Shown: piece by piece, positions 23,429-61,205 of the stretch
How the letters are laid out: every line of letters starts with the position of its first letter
How positions within the stretch are numbered: position 1 is the first letter of the stretch
Assembly: GCA_034508935.3 (NCBI GenBank)
Contig: CM067445.1
Coordinates: 45,053,837-45,117,836, forward strand
From: Berghia stephanieae
Taxonomy: Eukaryota > Mollusca > Gastropoda > Nudibranchia > Aeolidiidae
DNA: 64,000 nucleotides
Direction: 5' to 3'
Notes under the pieces: model-generated
The model's database searches: none
What the model was told of the DNA's origin: nothing
What the model saw: only the letters and a program-made list of their open reading frames with translations
Program-made: the position numbers and the translations under genes

Positions 23429-23806
23429 GGGGAGGCTTTCCGAAAACTCCTACAGAGGGAAACAACTCAAATAATATTCCCTCAACTAACCTTTGCTAAG
23501 ACTTATGGCTAACCATAATTTTTAAAAATCATCTGATCTCGAGCTAACTATAATAGAAAAAAAAACCCTCGGACTGCTTTGCACTACTTTCCAATACTTC
23601 ACAAATCAAAATGACGGCCGAGAATCAAAACAATAGTCAAATTAGGAAATTTTAAACTTTCACAAATCAATCAAGGTTTGTTCTAGAGTTTTAAAATGCT
23701 TCTATATGATGACAATTTGAATAAATAAACGCCTGACAAAAGATCAACGGTGAAAATACAAATTGAAAGAATACTGTGGATGTAGGAGCTTTCGGAATGT
23801 CTCTCC
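23429..23806. mobile_element. MITE, family M1, copy 1
   Basis: The ends are inverted repeats: GGGGAGGCTTTCCGAAAACTCC at the left and, reversed, GGAGAGACATTCCGAAAGCTCC at the right. The interior (CAAAATGACGGCCGAGAATC, CTATATGATGACAA, AAATACAAATTGAAAG) matches the copy at 27987-28342. There is no coding capacity. It abuts the Helitron remnant. Confidence 0.7.
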
Positions 23807-25120
23807 GATCCTGGGATCGAGAACTTACCTTACAGTACCGTAGTACACTACTCTGGTGATCATGTTTTGATTGTTGATTGGTAACATTGAACCATAATTC
23901 AAAACTAAGTAATATACACTGATCTAACTTACATGAAAGAAAATGGGTGTCTTGACCACTTTAATCCTGAGGTCAAATGAAAATCTGAAGCAGACGCGAA
24001 CAGTATCTAGTATTCCATCATAATAATATGTCTATTTTTGGTTTGTTCGGGCTAGAAGCTAGACAGATACAATGGGTACGATCTATATTACATTTCCATG
24101 TGCTCGAGGTCATTGGTCACATTGCAAAGTGTGCTCAAAATGACCCACATAGTGAAAAGTGTTCACATTTTAAGAATAACCAACGTTACAATTGGTCATT
24201 TCGCTCTGCATGATACATGGGTATGTTTACATCGTTCATAAACAAAGCAGCGTGTTTATATACATTGAGAAAACTCCAATCGTTGTACAGCAAAAATTCA
24301 TGTGATCGATGAATAGGTTGGACAAAAACATGAATATAGATCGCTCTCATTGACAGTTTGCCGATAACGTTTAACTAAATATTTCCCAGGGCAATAATTA
24401 TCACATCGATGGCATAAAAACGACAGTAATATTAGCAGTAATATTAGTTGATGTTGTTAATCGGTGAAACTTATTTAAAATTTCTGTAAATCCGAATACC
24501 TTAATGTGATCAAGTGAATAATATAATTATGAATGCCACGATTTGCTAAAAAAGCCAATGGGACAGCTCCTCACTCAGGAATTTCTGTATTGATATTTAC
24601 ACTGGACAGACAGAGTTGAGGGTGTGACCATAAGTTAAACCTGGGTATTTATTGACAGCACCAGGAAGTCATCTGTGGCGTTTCATTCATCCTGTGTTGT
24701 TGATAAAGGGGAAACCCGAAACGTTCATTTGATCTGATTTTGTAATTAAATTGAAGCTTACATTCAATTTCACATTATTATTTATTTCTTCGAGCTTCGA
24801 GCACCAACATTTACATTAAGTGAATACATTATTTCGAATGCAACGATTTGCGTAAAAACGCCAAACTGACACCTTTTTACAGTGTCGAAATTGGTTGTTT
24901 TTGAGATTGTTAGTGTCGTCGGTACGTATTTTATATCTGTTTGACTCAACGAACTTTCAAACTGACTTTAAATTATAAAAGGATATCAAGTTGCCGGTTT
25001 ATCTATCTGTAAAAAATACATTTCTAATTTTCAAATCTTTCAGTAGAGTTGTGCGCCGTATAATTTTTTTAGTGACGCAAATAAGCACATTGTTCTCCAC
25101 AAGGCTATATTTTTTAAAGA
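23807..25120. other. Mostly unannotated; one dispersed repeat
   Basis: 24680-24815 belongs to a dispersed family (GGGGAAACCCGAAACGTTC, then ATTGAAGCTTACATTCAA, then CTTCGAGCTTCGAGCACC) seen again at 43840-43985 and 53270-53590. No gene was recognised. Confidence 0.5.
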
Positions 25121-25122
25121 AA

Positions 25123-25124
<2 letters not shown>

Positions 25125-25196
<72 letters not shown>
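25125..25196. repeat. AT dinucleotide microsatellite
   Basis: About 70 bases of (AT)n. Confidence 0.97.
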
Positions 25197-25199
<3 letters not shown>

Positions 25200-25200
25200 G

Positions 25201-25558
25201 GACAGAGATAAAGCTGTTCCCTGCCAGATAGTCATTTACACCTGATTATTATGAGAGAATGTGAGTAAATAGCCTCCTCCCCTTACCAAAAAAAAAAAAA
25301 AAACCCCAAAAAATCGAGCATTTATAGAGCACAATATTTACTAAATGTGCTCAATGCGCTTTACAAGAGGTCATCATCCATCGCCAACAACAGCACTTAC
25401 CGCGCAGGACAAAAAGAAACGCCAGTTAGGTGATAGTATATTTTTCTTAATAAAGTGACAACGCTGTAAACGATCAGGTACTCATTTTACATCTGAATAC
25501 GGTGAGAGAATGTGAGTAAAGAGCCATTTCCCAGGATTCAACTATGCGCCGCGCAAGT
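25201..25558 (-). mobile_element. Two family A SINE pieces in tandem
   Basis: 25201-25287 holds the GACAGAGATAAAGCTG to GAGTAAATAGCC middle block. After an A-rich spacer, 25314-25558 holds a second minus-strand copy from the tail (CGAGCATTTATAGAGC, GCTCAATGCGCTTTACAAG) to ACTATGCGCCGCGCAAG. The heads are missing or degraded in both. Confidence 0.75.
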
Positions 25559-26330
25559 CGCCTGTGTGTATTGTATTGTCTTTATATATTACTGCCTAAG
25601 TACGTTTTAGTTGTCAAACCTTTCATTTTAATTTTGACAATTTCTTTATCTTTTAAAATGAAGTTATAATTTAATTTAATCAGCAGACTTGTTTAATAAT
25701 TTAAAGCTATACTTTTGTGGGGACCTTTTTGTAAAATCATTAGTCTGATAGTAGTTGAAAATTATCTTTATATTTTTATGATATTTAATGTCATAAAACC
25801 AGTGACATTCACCTCTTATCCGCTACAACTCAAGTTTAATCCAGGGATTCAACAACGAGTACACAGTTCATCTCAAAGGAATATAACTGCATATTTACTT
25901 TTTGTTCTGCAAATAATTACACAGTTGTTCCCCGTTGACCGCAATTAATCCTTTTCTTTTCTTTTTTTTTTTTTTTCTTTTTTTATAGTAAACAAACGTT
26001 ACACGCGGAGTGTTTTTACTATTCATTTATTCAGTCTATTATGCATCATTTAATTATGCTTTCGCGTCCCATTGTATTTGTTTTGTTTATTTCATTTAGA
26101 TATTTCCGATAATCCTTAAAAGTTCATCTTTATTCGCGTTTTCATGGGGAATACCCTTCTTTATTTTGGCACTGACCCCATAACCTTTTTAGTTCATGAA
26201 CTCCGGAAACAGTTCTGTGTGCATGGAATTCCAAAGGCCTTGGAATCCTAGATAAATGAGGTCATAGTAAGAATAAATTTTCATTTTTCATTGGTGTGAC
26301 TTCGGGAAAGCTTCTTAAATATACAATTAT
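25559..26330. other. Unannotated AT-rich spacer
   Basis: No gene or element recognised; a T-rich run lies at ~25950-25985. Confidence 0.4.
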
Positions 26331-26339
26331 TATCCAATC

Positions 26340-26507
26340 ATATGAGGAGCTAACGGCTCCCGGTGTCACAACGCATGCGCTTTTCCATAAACCTGTGTTG
26401 TCTTGCTTGCTGCAGATCTCAGCTTACGTGCAACAGTCTATTTGTTATTGTTTTGGTTCTACCATTGCCTAAGTTTAAGTTCTTAATTTTCAAGAAATGT
26501 GGTAATG
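26340..26507 (+). promoter_or_regulatory. Candidate promoter and leader exon (perhaps of Sfmbt)
   Basis: 26370-26378 reads CGCATGCGC, close to the NRF1 palindrome found in broadly active promoters. About 130 bases on, AATG/GTAAGTG makes a consensus splice donor at 26508. The block is less AT-rich than its surroundings and faces the Sfmbt gene, whose first coding exon begins with a splice acceptor and so needs an upstream leader exon. The link is an inference. Confidence 0.3.
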
Positions 26508-26510
26508 GTA

Positions 26511-27080
26511 AGTGTACATATGAAAAAATTAAATTCTAATGTCATATCTTGCTTTCGGTTCTTATTTAGGAGCGAGGAACGTTTTTTCTGTCCCCATTAA
26601 AGTAATTTTGTGTTGTTTTATTCCGGCCTAACGACCCACCAACTCCCAACATTCTGTCCTACTCAACTCTCCTACTCCTACTCGCTTTTACTTTTGGTCT
26701 TTTCTTTCACTAATCCTGCTCCCATTTTAAATATACTCTTCTGCATATTCTGGTTGTAATTTGATAAGAATTAGATTAGTCGGAAAAAATGCATATCTCG
26801 CTTGAGGCATGGGAGTTCGTTGAAAGTTGTGCAAGTTTGCTTTCCTATTCCTTGGCGTTTTTGTGGGCGAGTTCCTGTTTGCAACTCGAGCAACTTCTTT
26901 CTCTCTCTCGTCTCAGCAAAAAAAAAAGTCAAGTTTGAATTGAAATGAGGGTCTTTTTATAGCTTCAATCATAAAGGCCTTTCGTAATTTCATGTCAATC
27001 AGTAAGCTTAAGCCCATTCGGATAAGTTATGAATGTAAGCATTTATTACCGGTTGATCCTGGTTGGTAAAAGTAAAGGAA
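26511..27080. other. Unannotated spacer
   Basis: Nothing recognised. Confidence 0.4.
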
Positions 27081-27082
27081 GC

Positions 27083-27750
27083 CGCTATTTTCACCGTACG
27101 ACGGTGAAAATAGTCTGTCAGGCTATTTTCACTGTACGGTGATAATAGCCTGACCGTATGTAGGAGACTATTTTCACCGTACGGTGATGATAGTGTGGGA
27201 GACTTTTTTTCACCGTCCCGTAATATTATGGTGGACGATTTTCAGCGTAGGGTGATAATAGTGTGGGAGACTTTTTTCACCGTACGGTAATATCTTGGGG
27301 GACGATTTTCACCGTACGAGGATAATAGTGTGGGAGACTTTATTCATCGTAGGGTAATAATTTGGTGGACGATTTTCAGCCTACGGTGATAATAGTGTGG
27401 GAGACTTATCACCGTACAGTAATATCTTGGTGGACGATTTTTACCGTACGTTGATAATAGTGTGGGAGACTTTTTTTTTCACCGTACGAGCAATATCTAT
27501 GTGGACGATTTTCATCGTACGGTGAGAATAGTGTGGGAGACGATTTTCATCGTACGGTGAAAATAGCCTGACAAACCATTTTCACTGTACGGTGATAATA
27601 GGGGGGAGGCGACCATTTTCACTGTACGGTAATATCTTGGTGATAATAGTGTGGGAGACTTTTTTTCATCGTACGGCAATATCTTGGTGGACGATTTTCA
27701 CTGTACGGTGAAAATAGCCTGACACACTATTTTCACCGTACGGTGATAAT
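27083..27750. repeat. Palindromic satellite, ~67-bp period
   Basis: Units read GTGTGGGAGAC, T-run, CACCGTACGGT, AATATCTTGGTGGACGATTT, CACCGTACGGTG, ATAATA. Unit starts are near 27261, 27328, 27395, 27460 and 27531. Each unit carries two copies of the 12-bp palindrome CACCGTACGGTG, some mutated. Nine or so units are visible, with edge units diverged. Confidence 0.9.
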
Positions 27751-27986
27751 GGTACCTTGGTAGCTAACAAACTTTGCGGCGTTTGTCTGTGTTGAACCCA
27801 TGACCTCAAGAAATCGAGGGTAGCGGCTCAAGATAGACATAGAAATTGAAATCATTATTTATCGAGTTGTGAATAGCTCATACTCATAGAGTACAGCCAC
27901 ACCCTCCCCGCCACGAAATTGGAAAGCTTCATTGGTAACTGTAACCAATTCTGAATTCATCATCCCGCCTGTATTATTATAGCTTT
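27751..27986. other. Spacer
   Basis: No feature recognised between the satellite and the MITE. Confidence 0.4.
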
Positions 27987-28342
27987 GGGAGGCCTTTCGA
28001 AAGCTCAACATGCCAAATATTTGCTCCGAAGAAAAAATACAACCTAGTACCTTTAACTGCCCCTAATAGAGAAAACAAACGACCTCTAACTATCCCTAAT
28101 AGAAAAGAAAAAAATAAAACAACCCTAGGACTGCTGTGACTGCCTTTCAATACCTCACAAATCAAAATGGCAGCCGAGAATCAAAACAATGGTCAAATTA
28201 GGAAATGTTAAACTTTCACAAATCTATCAAGGTTTTTTCTATATGATGACAAATTGAATAAATAAACGTCTAACAAAAGGTCCAAAGTGAAAATACAAAT
28301 TGAAAGAAATGCTATAACGAGGAGCTTTCGGGAGGCCTCCCT
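27987..28342. mobile_element. MITE, family M1, copy 2
   Basis: Inverted ends GGGAGGCCTTTCGAAAGCTC (left) and GAGCTTTCGGGAGGCCTCCC (right). The interior matches 23429-23806. The two copies together define a ~360-380-bp TIR family. Confidence 0.75.
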
Positions 28343-28479
28343 GGTTCTCGGCAAACTTTTTCTTTTTTTTTTTAACTGGTCTGCGCGCAGGAAGAAAATG
28401 ATTTCGGGTTGAATTCTAATGGTCTGGATGCAGAGGCACAAACGTCACAGTTAGTATCCTGGCTTCTGATTGGCTAATA

Positions 28480-28619
28480 CATACGGTGAAAATAGTCTGT
28501 CATGCTATTATCATCGTACGGTGAAAATAGCCTAAAACATTATTTTCACCGTACGGTGAAAATAGTCAGTCCGAAAAGTAAAAGGCTGTCTTTATTGACA
28601 GACATGTCTGTCAATAAAG
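28480..28619. repeat. CACCGTACGGTG cluster and a perfect 30-bp palindrome
   Basis: Three TACGGTGAAAATAG blocks, one inside a 24-bp palindrome at about 28541-28564, repeat the motif of the satellite 0.8 kb upstream. Bases 28590-28619 form a perfect 30-bp palindrome centred on GACATGTC. Confidence 0.9.
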
Positions 28620-29370
28620 TAAGGTGGAAGATCGATAATTCGCAGACAGCATATGTCAAAATAAAAAGCCAGATTTTTTGTTGTGGATTTATTATACACA
28701 GGCGCACGGCAGGGAACAGAAAAACGTATGCCAAAGGCCAAACTAGAAACAAGATAGATGTGAAAAAAGCCAATAATAACCTAAAAAATGCCAGTTGGTA
28801 GTTTGTGTCCCAAGTTATCTAGATATCTAAATATCAAGTAATATTAATATTATTTTTTTTTTACACAACAGGAAAGTAAATAGCACCAAATGCCAAACCA
28901 GCATTTTCAAAAAATTTTGAACCGAAAACATCAAGCTGGCAAATCGATTCGTAGTTTATTATTGTCCACTGACCATTAAAAATTTCAATACCTACCTACC
29001 TGTTAAATGTTAACTTTAATGATCATCTTTTGTTTCAATAATTTGTTTATTTTAACCACTGTTTTTGGGATGTTGATGATGGTCGGGGATTTGTTTATTT
29101 CGCAGACGAATCCTAGGCCTAGGTGTTGTTCATCCCTCAACCGAGCACACCTACTATTTTCCCGTCTTCCTCATACAAAAGAATATAATTTATTATAACA
29201 CTTCCACAAAACTAGATCCAACAACATATCCAAATCAGAGATCAAAATAACTAGCATAAACAATGAAGGAAAATTATCTAGCACATATATATGAACTTGT
29301 AAGTTACGCAGATGTCTGTTTGGATAGAAAGCTCGGTGCTTTAGCCCACCATTCATTATTTTCTTTGGCC
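28620..29370. other. Unannotated spacer
   Basis: No gene or element recognised. Confidence 0.4.
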
Positions 29371-29378
29371 ACCTCTAA

Positions 29379-29545
29379 TCGCAGTAGTACTGCAAATATA
29401 ATGATTTCCTCTTTGCAGTAGTACTGTGAACAGTAGATAGCATTCATTATTCGCAGTAGTATTGCAAATAGTAGATATCATTCATTTCAGTTATTTGCAA
29501 TAGTACTGCAAATGCGGGTTCGTTCTGTACTTGCAGTAATAGCCT
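29379..29545. repeat. Iterated GCAGTAGTACTGC palindrome
   Basis: Four or five copies of (TTT)GCAGTAGTACTGC(AAA), some with one change, spaced about 35-50 bases apart, with CATTCATT between some. Confidence 0.8.
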
Positions 29546-29689
29546 ACAAACCTAGAGCTTTATTGTATTGAGGGATTGGGCGCAAAATATAAGCTACATT
29601 ACTATTATACTTTAGCTACATTTTTATTATTTTATTACTATCAAGCCTATTACTATTTTTATTATTTTGTGTTTCATTGACGATGACAA

Positions 29690-30000
29690 TGTGCCTGTTG
29701 TTGTGTAGTGATGGTGATGATGATGTTGTAGTGGTAGTGATGATGACCTTAATGAGGATAATGATAATGATGTAATGGTGGTGGCAGTTGCTGTAGTTTT
29801 GATAACGATGTGGTAGTGGTAATAATGATGATGTGATGGTTGTGGTTGTAGTAGTGGCAGTGGTAGCAAATGATGATGAGGATGTTGATGTAAAGGTGGT
29901 GGTGGATGCTATAGTTTTGATAACGATGTGGATGTGGCTGTGGTTGTAGTAGTAATGATGATGGGGTTTGGCTGTAATAGTAGAGGTAGTTTATTGATGT
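29690..30000. repeat. Degenerate GTG/GAT-rich tract
   Basis: Old trinucleotide-like tract (GTGGTAGTGATGATG and relatives). His/Tyr-rich minus-strand frames come from it. Confidence 0.75.
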
Positions 30001-30361
30001 CAACTTCTATTGTTTGCAGGAGCACTGAGATATGAGTCATGAGCAACGACTAGAGTGTGTGTGTAGAGAGAGAGAGCGCGAGAGATTCCTGAAACTTTAT
30101 AAAATATATTTAACTAAATAAATAATACAATAAACAGGGACAGAATTATTCTCATTAAATAGTGATGATATTGATTTTGGTAATTTCTCAGAAATTTTCC
30201 GCAGAATTTGCCATTTCAAACATTTTCCTCAAATCCACAAAATCACCATTATTTCTTAAGTCATATTTTGACACCTGTGCTCCACTTGTGCTCAGTCTAG
30301 TGAAATGTGGTTTCGGGCCAGACACAATGACGCCAGATGTCACAATTGATACAGAAGCCCA

Positions 30362-30600
<239 letters not shown>

Positions 30601-30914
30601 ACTCATCTTTGTATTCATTATATTTCAGAATTCAGGCGACACTGGTAAGATTTCCTTTTCTTTGTCTTTTTTATTACTTGACATTAAATAAGATGTGTGT
30701 GGCTCCGAAGCTTATAATGATAATGTCAATTTTTTCTTTTGTCAGTACACATAATTGAAATCCTTAATTAGCATAAACCGTTATATTGTATATACATGTG
30801 AGTCAAGTGTCAGTATCCAGCCCATGGTTTGTGTTAAATCACTTAACTGCCAATTCATAAATTTTACCAAAAGTTGCAACTGCACCATCTTCATGAAAGA
30901 GAGAAAAAATAATT

Positions 30915-31142
30915 GAGGTTTTATTGACTGCAGTATCAACCAAATGTTCTCACATGGCTTTACAGGGGTTTCTAATCCAATCAGCAACACTTATGACAAG
31001 ACATTATGCTGTTACTGGCCAGGTTAACATTTTTCACTTTGAATACGGCAGGAATATGTGAATAAAGAGCCTTTTCCAAGGACTTGAAACCAGGGACCTA
31101 CTGGTGCGAAGGCGCATGTCTTACCATGACCACATAGCAGCA
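30915..31142 (-). mobile_element. Old family A SINE
   Basis: Diverged copy: tail ATGTTCTCACATGGCTTTACAGG, middle AATACGGCAGGAATATGTG and AAAGAGCCTTTTCCAAGGAC, head CTTGAAACCAGGGACC and CATGACCACATAGCAGC. Confidence 0.65.
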
Positions 31143-31466
31143 AAGAAAAAGTGTTTACAAATATAAAGAGATGTTAAAAGACTATAATACAAAAGCCTGA
31201 CCCTAGAGTCAATGCCAGATAATATGAAGAAAAGTGTAACATTTTTCAGGTCTGTAATACATGACATGGGGTGTTTTGCTTCTTTGCTTTGTTGTTCTGA
31301 CTGCATGCCTGTTTTTCTTGCTTTTCACAACCATTTTCTTAATCAGTATGTCCCAAAGCCTTAATAAGAGATTTGGCACACAAGAAAGTTGTGTGTTTTA
31401 CAGGTTAATCAACTACTTTTTTGTAATATACAAATCTGATTTCATTCCATTACAGAGTGGAGTGCC

Positions 31467-57311
<25,845 letters not shown>

Positions 57312-58945
57312 CATTTATTCAAATTATTATTTATACGACTTAGTGATAAATTTAGAAGCAGGCGCAGGCCTGAGATATACATCTGTAAAGGTGTTTATGA
57401 AACATTGTCAGACAGAACATAAAGAAAAGTACAAGAAAAAAAACATCCTCCCCAGCCTGCCTCAACTAGGGATCGAACCTCCTAATTTCCACGACTTGAG
57501 TATGAGGTCTGAGGTTTGATCATCACCAGTCTATGCTATTTTCTCATATTTTTCTTTCTGCTTTGTCCTGACCAGTGTCATACACACCTTTTCAGTTTTC
57601 TATTTTACAGGTCCTAGGACATAATTTATCTTCTTCACTGTACAGAAATCCTTAGGTTTAGGAATATGATGATTTAAAGAAAGGAATTACATGAAAAGTT
57701 TATTATATTATATTGAAGGAATGAGAAATTGAGAATATTTGGCACTGCTCCAGGGCTTTCTAAGACATATATAAATATAAGGAAGAAATTGATATGATTT
57801 TTTAAATTATTATTATTATTATTGGATGGGATATTTGTTTAATATGTACACCTTTACTGAATGGTCATATGGAATGAATGAAAATGACGTCACTTAGCTC
57901 TTTGTTATACGTGTTAGACGGTCAGTTGGGTTATTGATTGTCCTTAAATCTCTCAATCAGCCTGTAAATGAGGTAACTGACTGTCAATGTGTTGGTTCGA
58001 TCGATCAAGTGGGCAGAACTGGTGTTTTACTTAAGCTTAAACGTATACCATCGATTGGTTTACTTACAGAAAAACTTTTTGCTGTCACTTGTATTATTTT
58101 TATATATATTTAAGTCATCTTTCATACTTCTGCCCAGTGAAATAGACTACTTAAAAAGATGCAAGTCTATGACAAAGTACTTCCACAGATTTGAGAGTAA
58201 TATTATGCCTAGCTAATCGATCACTTGCAATGTACAAAGATTTGGGGGGAGGGGGGGGGGGGACCTGCCGTGATGGCGAATAGAACCAAACTTTCAAAGA
58301 TGTGAGTTGCCACCTCTGACAGATTCAATAACTTATAGCACTTTGTCAGTGGGGTTTTCATCCCTTTTGAAATGGTGTCAAAGCTGGTTGCATATCGTTT
58401 CATTTGAAAGACAGTTTGGTGGCATCAATCATGTGATTTTTGAAGTGTCACGGGGCACTTTTGGTGAAACCACTATATTTTCTCTACTTTTTACCAGAAT
58501 CAGTCAAATTGCATAGTTAAAATTTTTTAAAACGTTAGTTTTGTATCAAAAATTGTCCAATTACGATCTAACTGGCATGCTTTAACATATTTTTTTTATT
58601 TGGTAGGATTGGATTCCTTTGTTTTAGTTTTGTGTATTTTCGTTTTGCTTTTTTTCGTAAAAAGCAAATAACAGGAGACTATGTTCTAAGACAATGGCCA
58701 GTATAAGAGCATTTTGTTCTAAGTGTACCATAGTGTAGAGTTTTTATATTGACCGATTTAGTGTGTATTTACGATCTTGCCATAGCCTACATGTGTACAG
58801 ATTCTAGTCTCTAAATGTATACAGAGTTATGTTGTTTGTGCGTTTGTTTGTTTGTTTGTTTTTTTTTCAAATTCAGACAGAATTTATTGTACATTTCATG
58901 ACTATAGTGATATTATGAATTAAAGAAAGTTATTCAATTGTCTAT
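57312..58945 (+). other. Sfmbt 3' flank, probable 3' UTR
   Basis: No coding exon was seen. 57440-57610 holds family E SINE-like sequence. An ATTAAA at 58919-58924 is the only near-canonical poly(A) signal I noticed and lies just before the first family H repeat; its use is a guess. Confidence 0.35.
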
Positions 58946-58948
58946 CTG

Positions 58949-59409
58949 AGTGGGGTTCCTGACCTCCCATAGTGGGGAGGGAGGTTCTTATTGTGTCTTC
59001 TATTTCTATCCCCCTATATCTGTTTTCCAACTTACTTCCTTGTCTTGGAATGAGATTACTTGGTTTTGTCCTGGCCCTGGGTGGATACCCTGGCTGAGAG
59101 GGAAACAGTCAAATGTATAGTTAGTTTTGGGAGATGATATTTTTTTTCTTGTAAATCATCTCTCTCTTATGCACTATATTATGTTTTGTTTACATATTGT
59201 GTTCTCAAACTAAGTGCTTTGATAGTGTGCTCTTGGAATCTACACCTGTTTCCGATTTAAACCAACTCCCCTTTTGTCTTACCTTTTCTTGGATGCTCTA
59301 ATTGTAATTCTAGAACTCTTTACTTCCCATTGTATTCCTTTTTACTGGCGCTGATATGACCTTAATGTCTTGCAAGCGCCGTAAAAACCTTAAAAACAAA
59401 ACAAATAAA
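58949..59409 (+). repeat. Family H repeat
   Basis: GGGGTTCCTGACCTCCCATAG to ACTGGCGCTGATATGACC ... GCAAGCGCCGTAAAAACC and an AAAACAAAACAAA tail. Confidence 0.85.
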
Positions 59410-59818
59410 CGTTAATTGCCTTTAGTAAAAAAGAAAAGATTTAAGTTGATTTTGCCGTGTATAATATTCTTATTTTTCCACGTCCATAGATTTTTATTTT
59501 ATCTCTTTACTCAAAATATTTTGGGAAACGGAGAGTTGTTCAAGATTTGCTATTTCTTTTTTTTTTTCTTTGGGGGGGGGGGGGGGGGGGGGGTTTATCC
59601 TCTGGACAAATTTAGATTTTTAATGTAGGCCCAGTTTTCAGGTGTTAGGGTGTTCGAACTGTCGTCTTGCCCCCCAATTTAGGGAGAGAGACTGAATTTT
59701 GTTTATGTATGTACCGTACGTTTTATTTTTGGTATGGCACTAAAGTATGATATACTACTTTTCAGATTTATATCCTTTGATAATGACTGGGATATTTTGA
59801 ATAGGGCATTCTGATATC
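59410..59818. other. Spacer with poly-G run
   Basis: No gene. A 23-base-class G run lies at ~59572-59593. Confidence 0.5.
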
Positions 59819-60309
59819 AGGGTGGGGTCTCTGACCTCCCATAGTGGGCAGGGAGGCACTCACTGCGTCTTCTGTCCCCCTATATCTGTTTTACATCATG
59901 CTTTCTGTCTTCATCTTGGAATGAGATTACATGCACTTGGTTTTATCCTGACCCTGGTCGAATACCCTGGCTGGGAGGGAAACAGTCAAAAATATAGTAA
60001 GAGTTTTGGCTGGTGATATTTTTTGTCTAGTAAATCATCTTTCTGTTATGCCCTGTGTTATTTTTGTTTCACACATATTATTTATTATTTGTAAGTATGA
60101 GTGTGTTCCTCTTAGAGGGGAACTGTGCTTGGGTCGGGATGAGACATTTAGGTGATGTCAAACTAAGTAGATTGATAGTGTGGTCTTGGAATCTACACCT
60201 GTTCATATTTTAACTAAAAACCCTTTGTCTTACCTTCTCGTCTAGAACTTTTTACTACCCCATTTTATTCCTTTTTACTGGCGCTGATATGACCTAAAGT
60301 GTTGCAAGT
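59819..60309 (+). repeat. Family H repeat, cut at its 3' hairpin
   Basis: Full 5' end; stops at ACTGGCGCTGATATGACC...GTTGCAAG, where the next copy joins. Confidence 0.85.
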
Positions 60310-60812
60310 GGGCAGGGAGGTACTTACTGTGTCTTCTATCCCCTTATATCTATTTTCCAACATGCTTTCTGTCTTTGTCTTAGAATGAGATTACTTGGTT
60401 TTGTCCTGGCCCTGGCCGGAGTCCTAGCTGGGAGGGAAACAGTCAAATGCATAGCTATTGTTTTGGGAGATGATATTTTTTTCCTTGTAAATCATCTCTC
60501 TGTTATGTATTATTATATTTGTTATTTTGAATTTATAATGTAAGCATTTGAGTTTGAGTGTATTCCTCTTTGTGGGATTTTGTGCTTGTGTCTGGATGAG
60601 ACTTATAGGTGGTCTCTTTGATAGTGTGCTCTTGGAATCTACATCTGATCCCTATTTGTTCCAGTTCCCCTATGTCTTACTTTTTTTTGGGTGCTTTATT
60701 TGTAATTCTAGAACTTTTTACTATCCCATTTTCTTCCTTTTTACTGGCGCTGATATAACCTAAATGTATTGCAAGCGCCGTAAAACCCTTAAAACCAAAA
60801 CATAAAAAACCA
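60304..60812 (+). repeat. Family H repeat joined head to tail
   Basis: Begins inside the family at GTGGGCAGGGAGG, fused to the hairpin of the previous copy, and runs to GCAAGCGCCGTAAAACCC and an A-rich tail. Confidence 0.85.
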
Positions 60813-60944
60813 TTTTGATATTGATGATAAACTCTCATGTCTCGGTACAGTTGACTTTCAGAACCTCAAAACCCCCAAATTCACACCCAGATAGATAATG
60901 ATTAATCACTAATTTTTTATTTTATGGACTTTTTTGCTGCTGGC

Positions 60945-60992
60945 TTTGGATCCCTTGTAAAGCACTTTGAGAATATTTAGTGGATTATGCTT
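60945..60992 (+). mobile_element. Family A SINE tail fragment
   Basis: GATCCCTTGTAAAGCACTTTGAG and ATTTAGTGGATTATGC only. Confidence 0.65.
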
Positions 60993-61205
60993 CATTTCAA
61001 ACTTCAAGGGTTTTGGTTTTGTTTTTTGTTTTTCTTTTATCCCTTGGAATCTCGAGATGCAAAGAAGATTATTTTTCTTCCTCACTATAATTAATAAATT
61101 GACAAAAATAGCAATTTTATCTAAATGATGACTTAGAAAAGTTTTGCAAGTTAACTCCTTGTTTAATCAGTTAACTGCCGTCCATGTAAAAACTCTATTT
61201 AAAGG

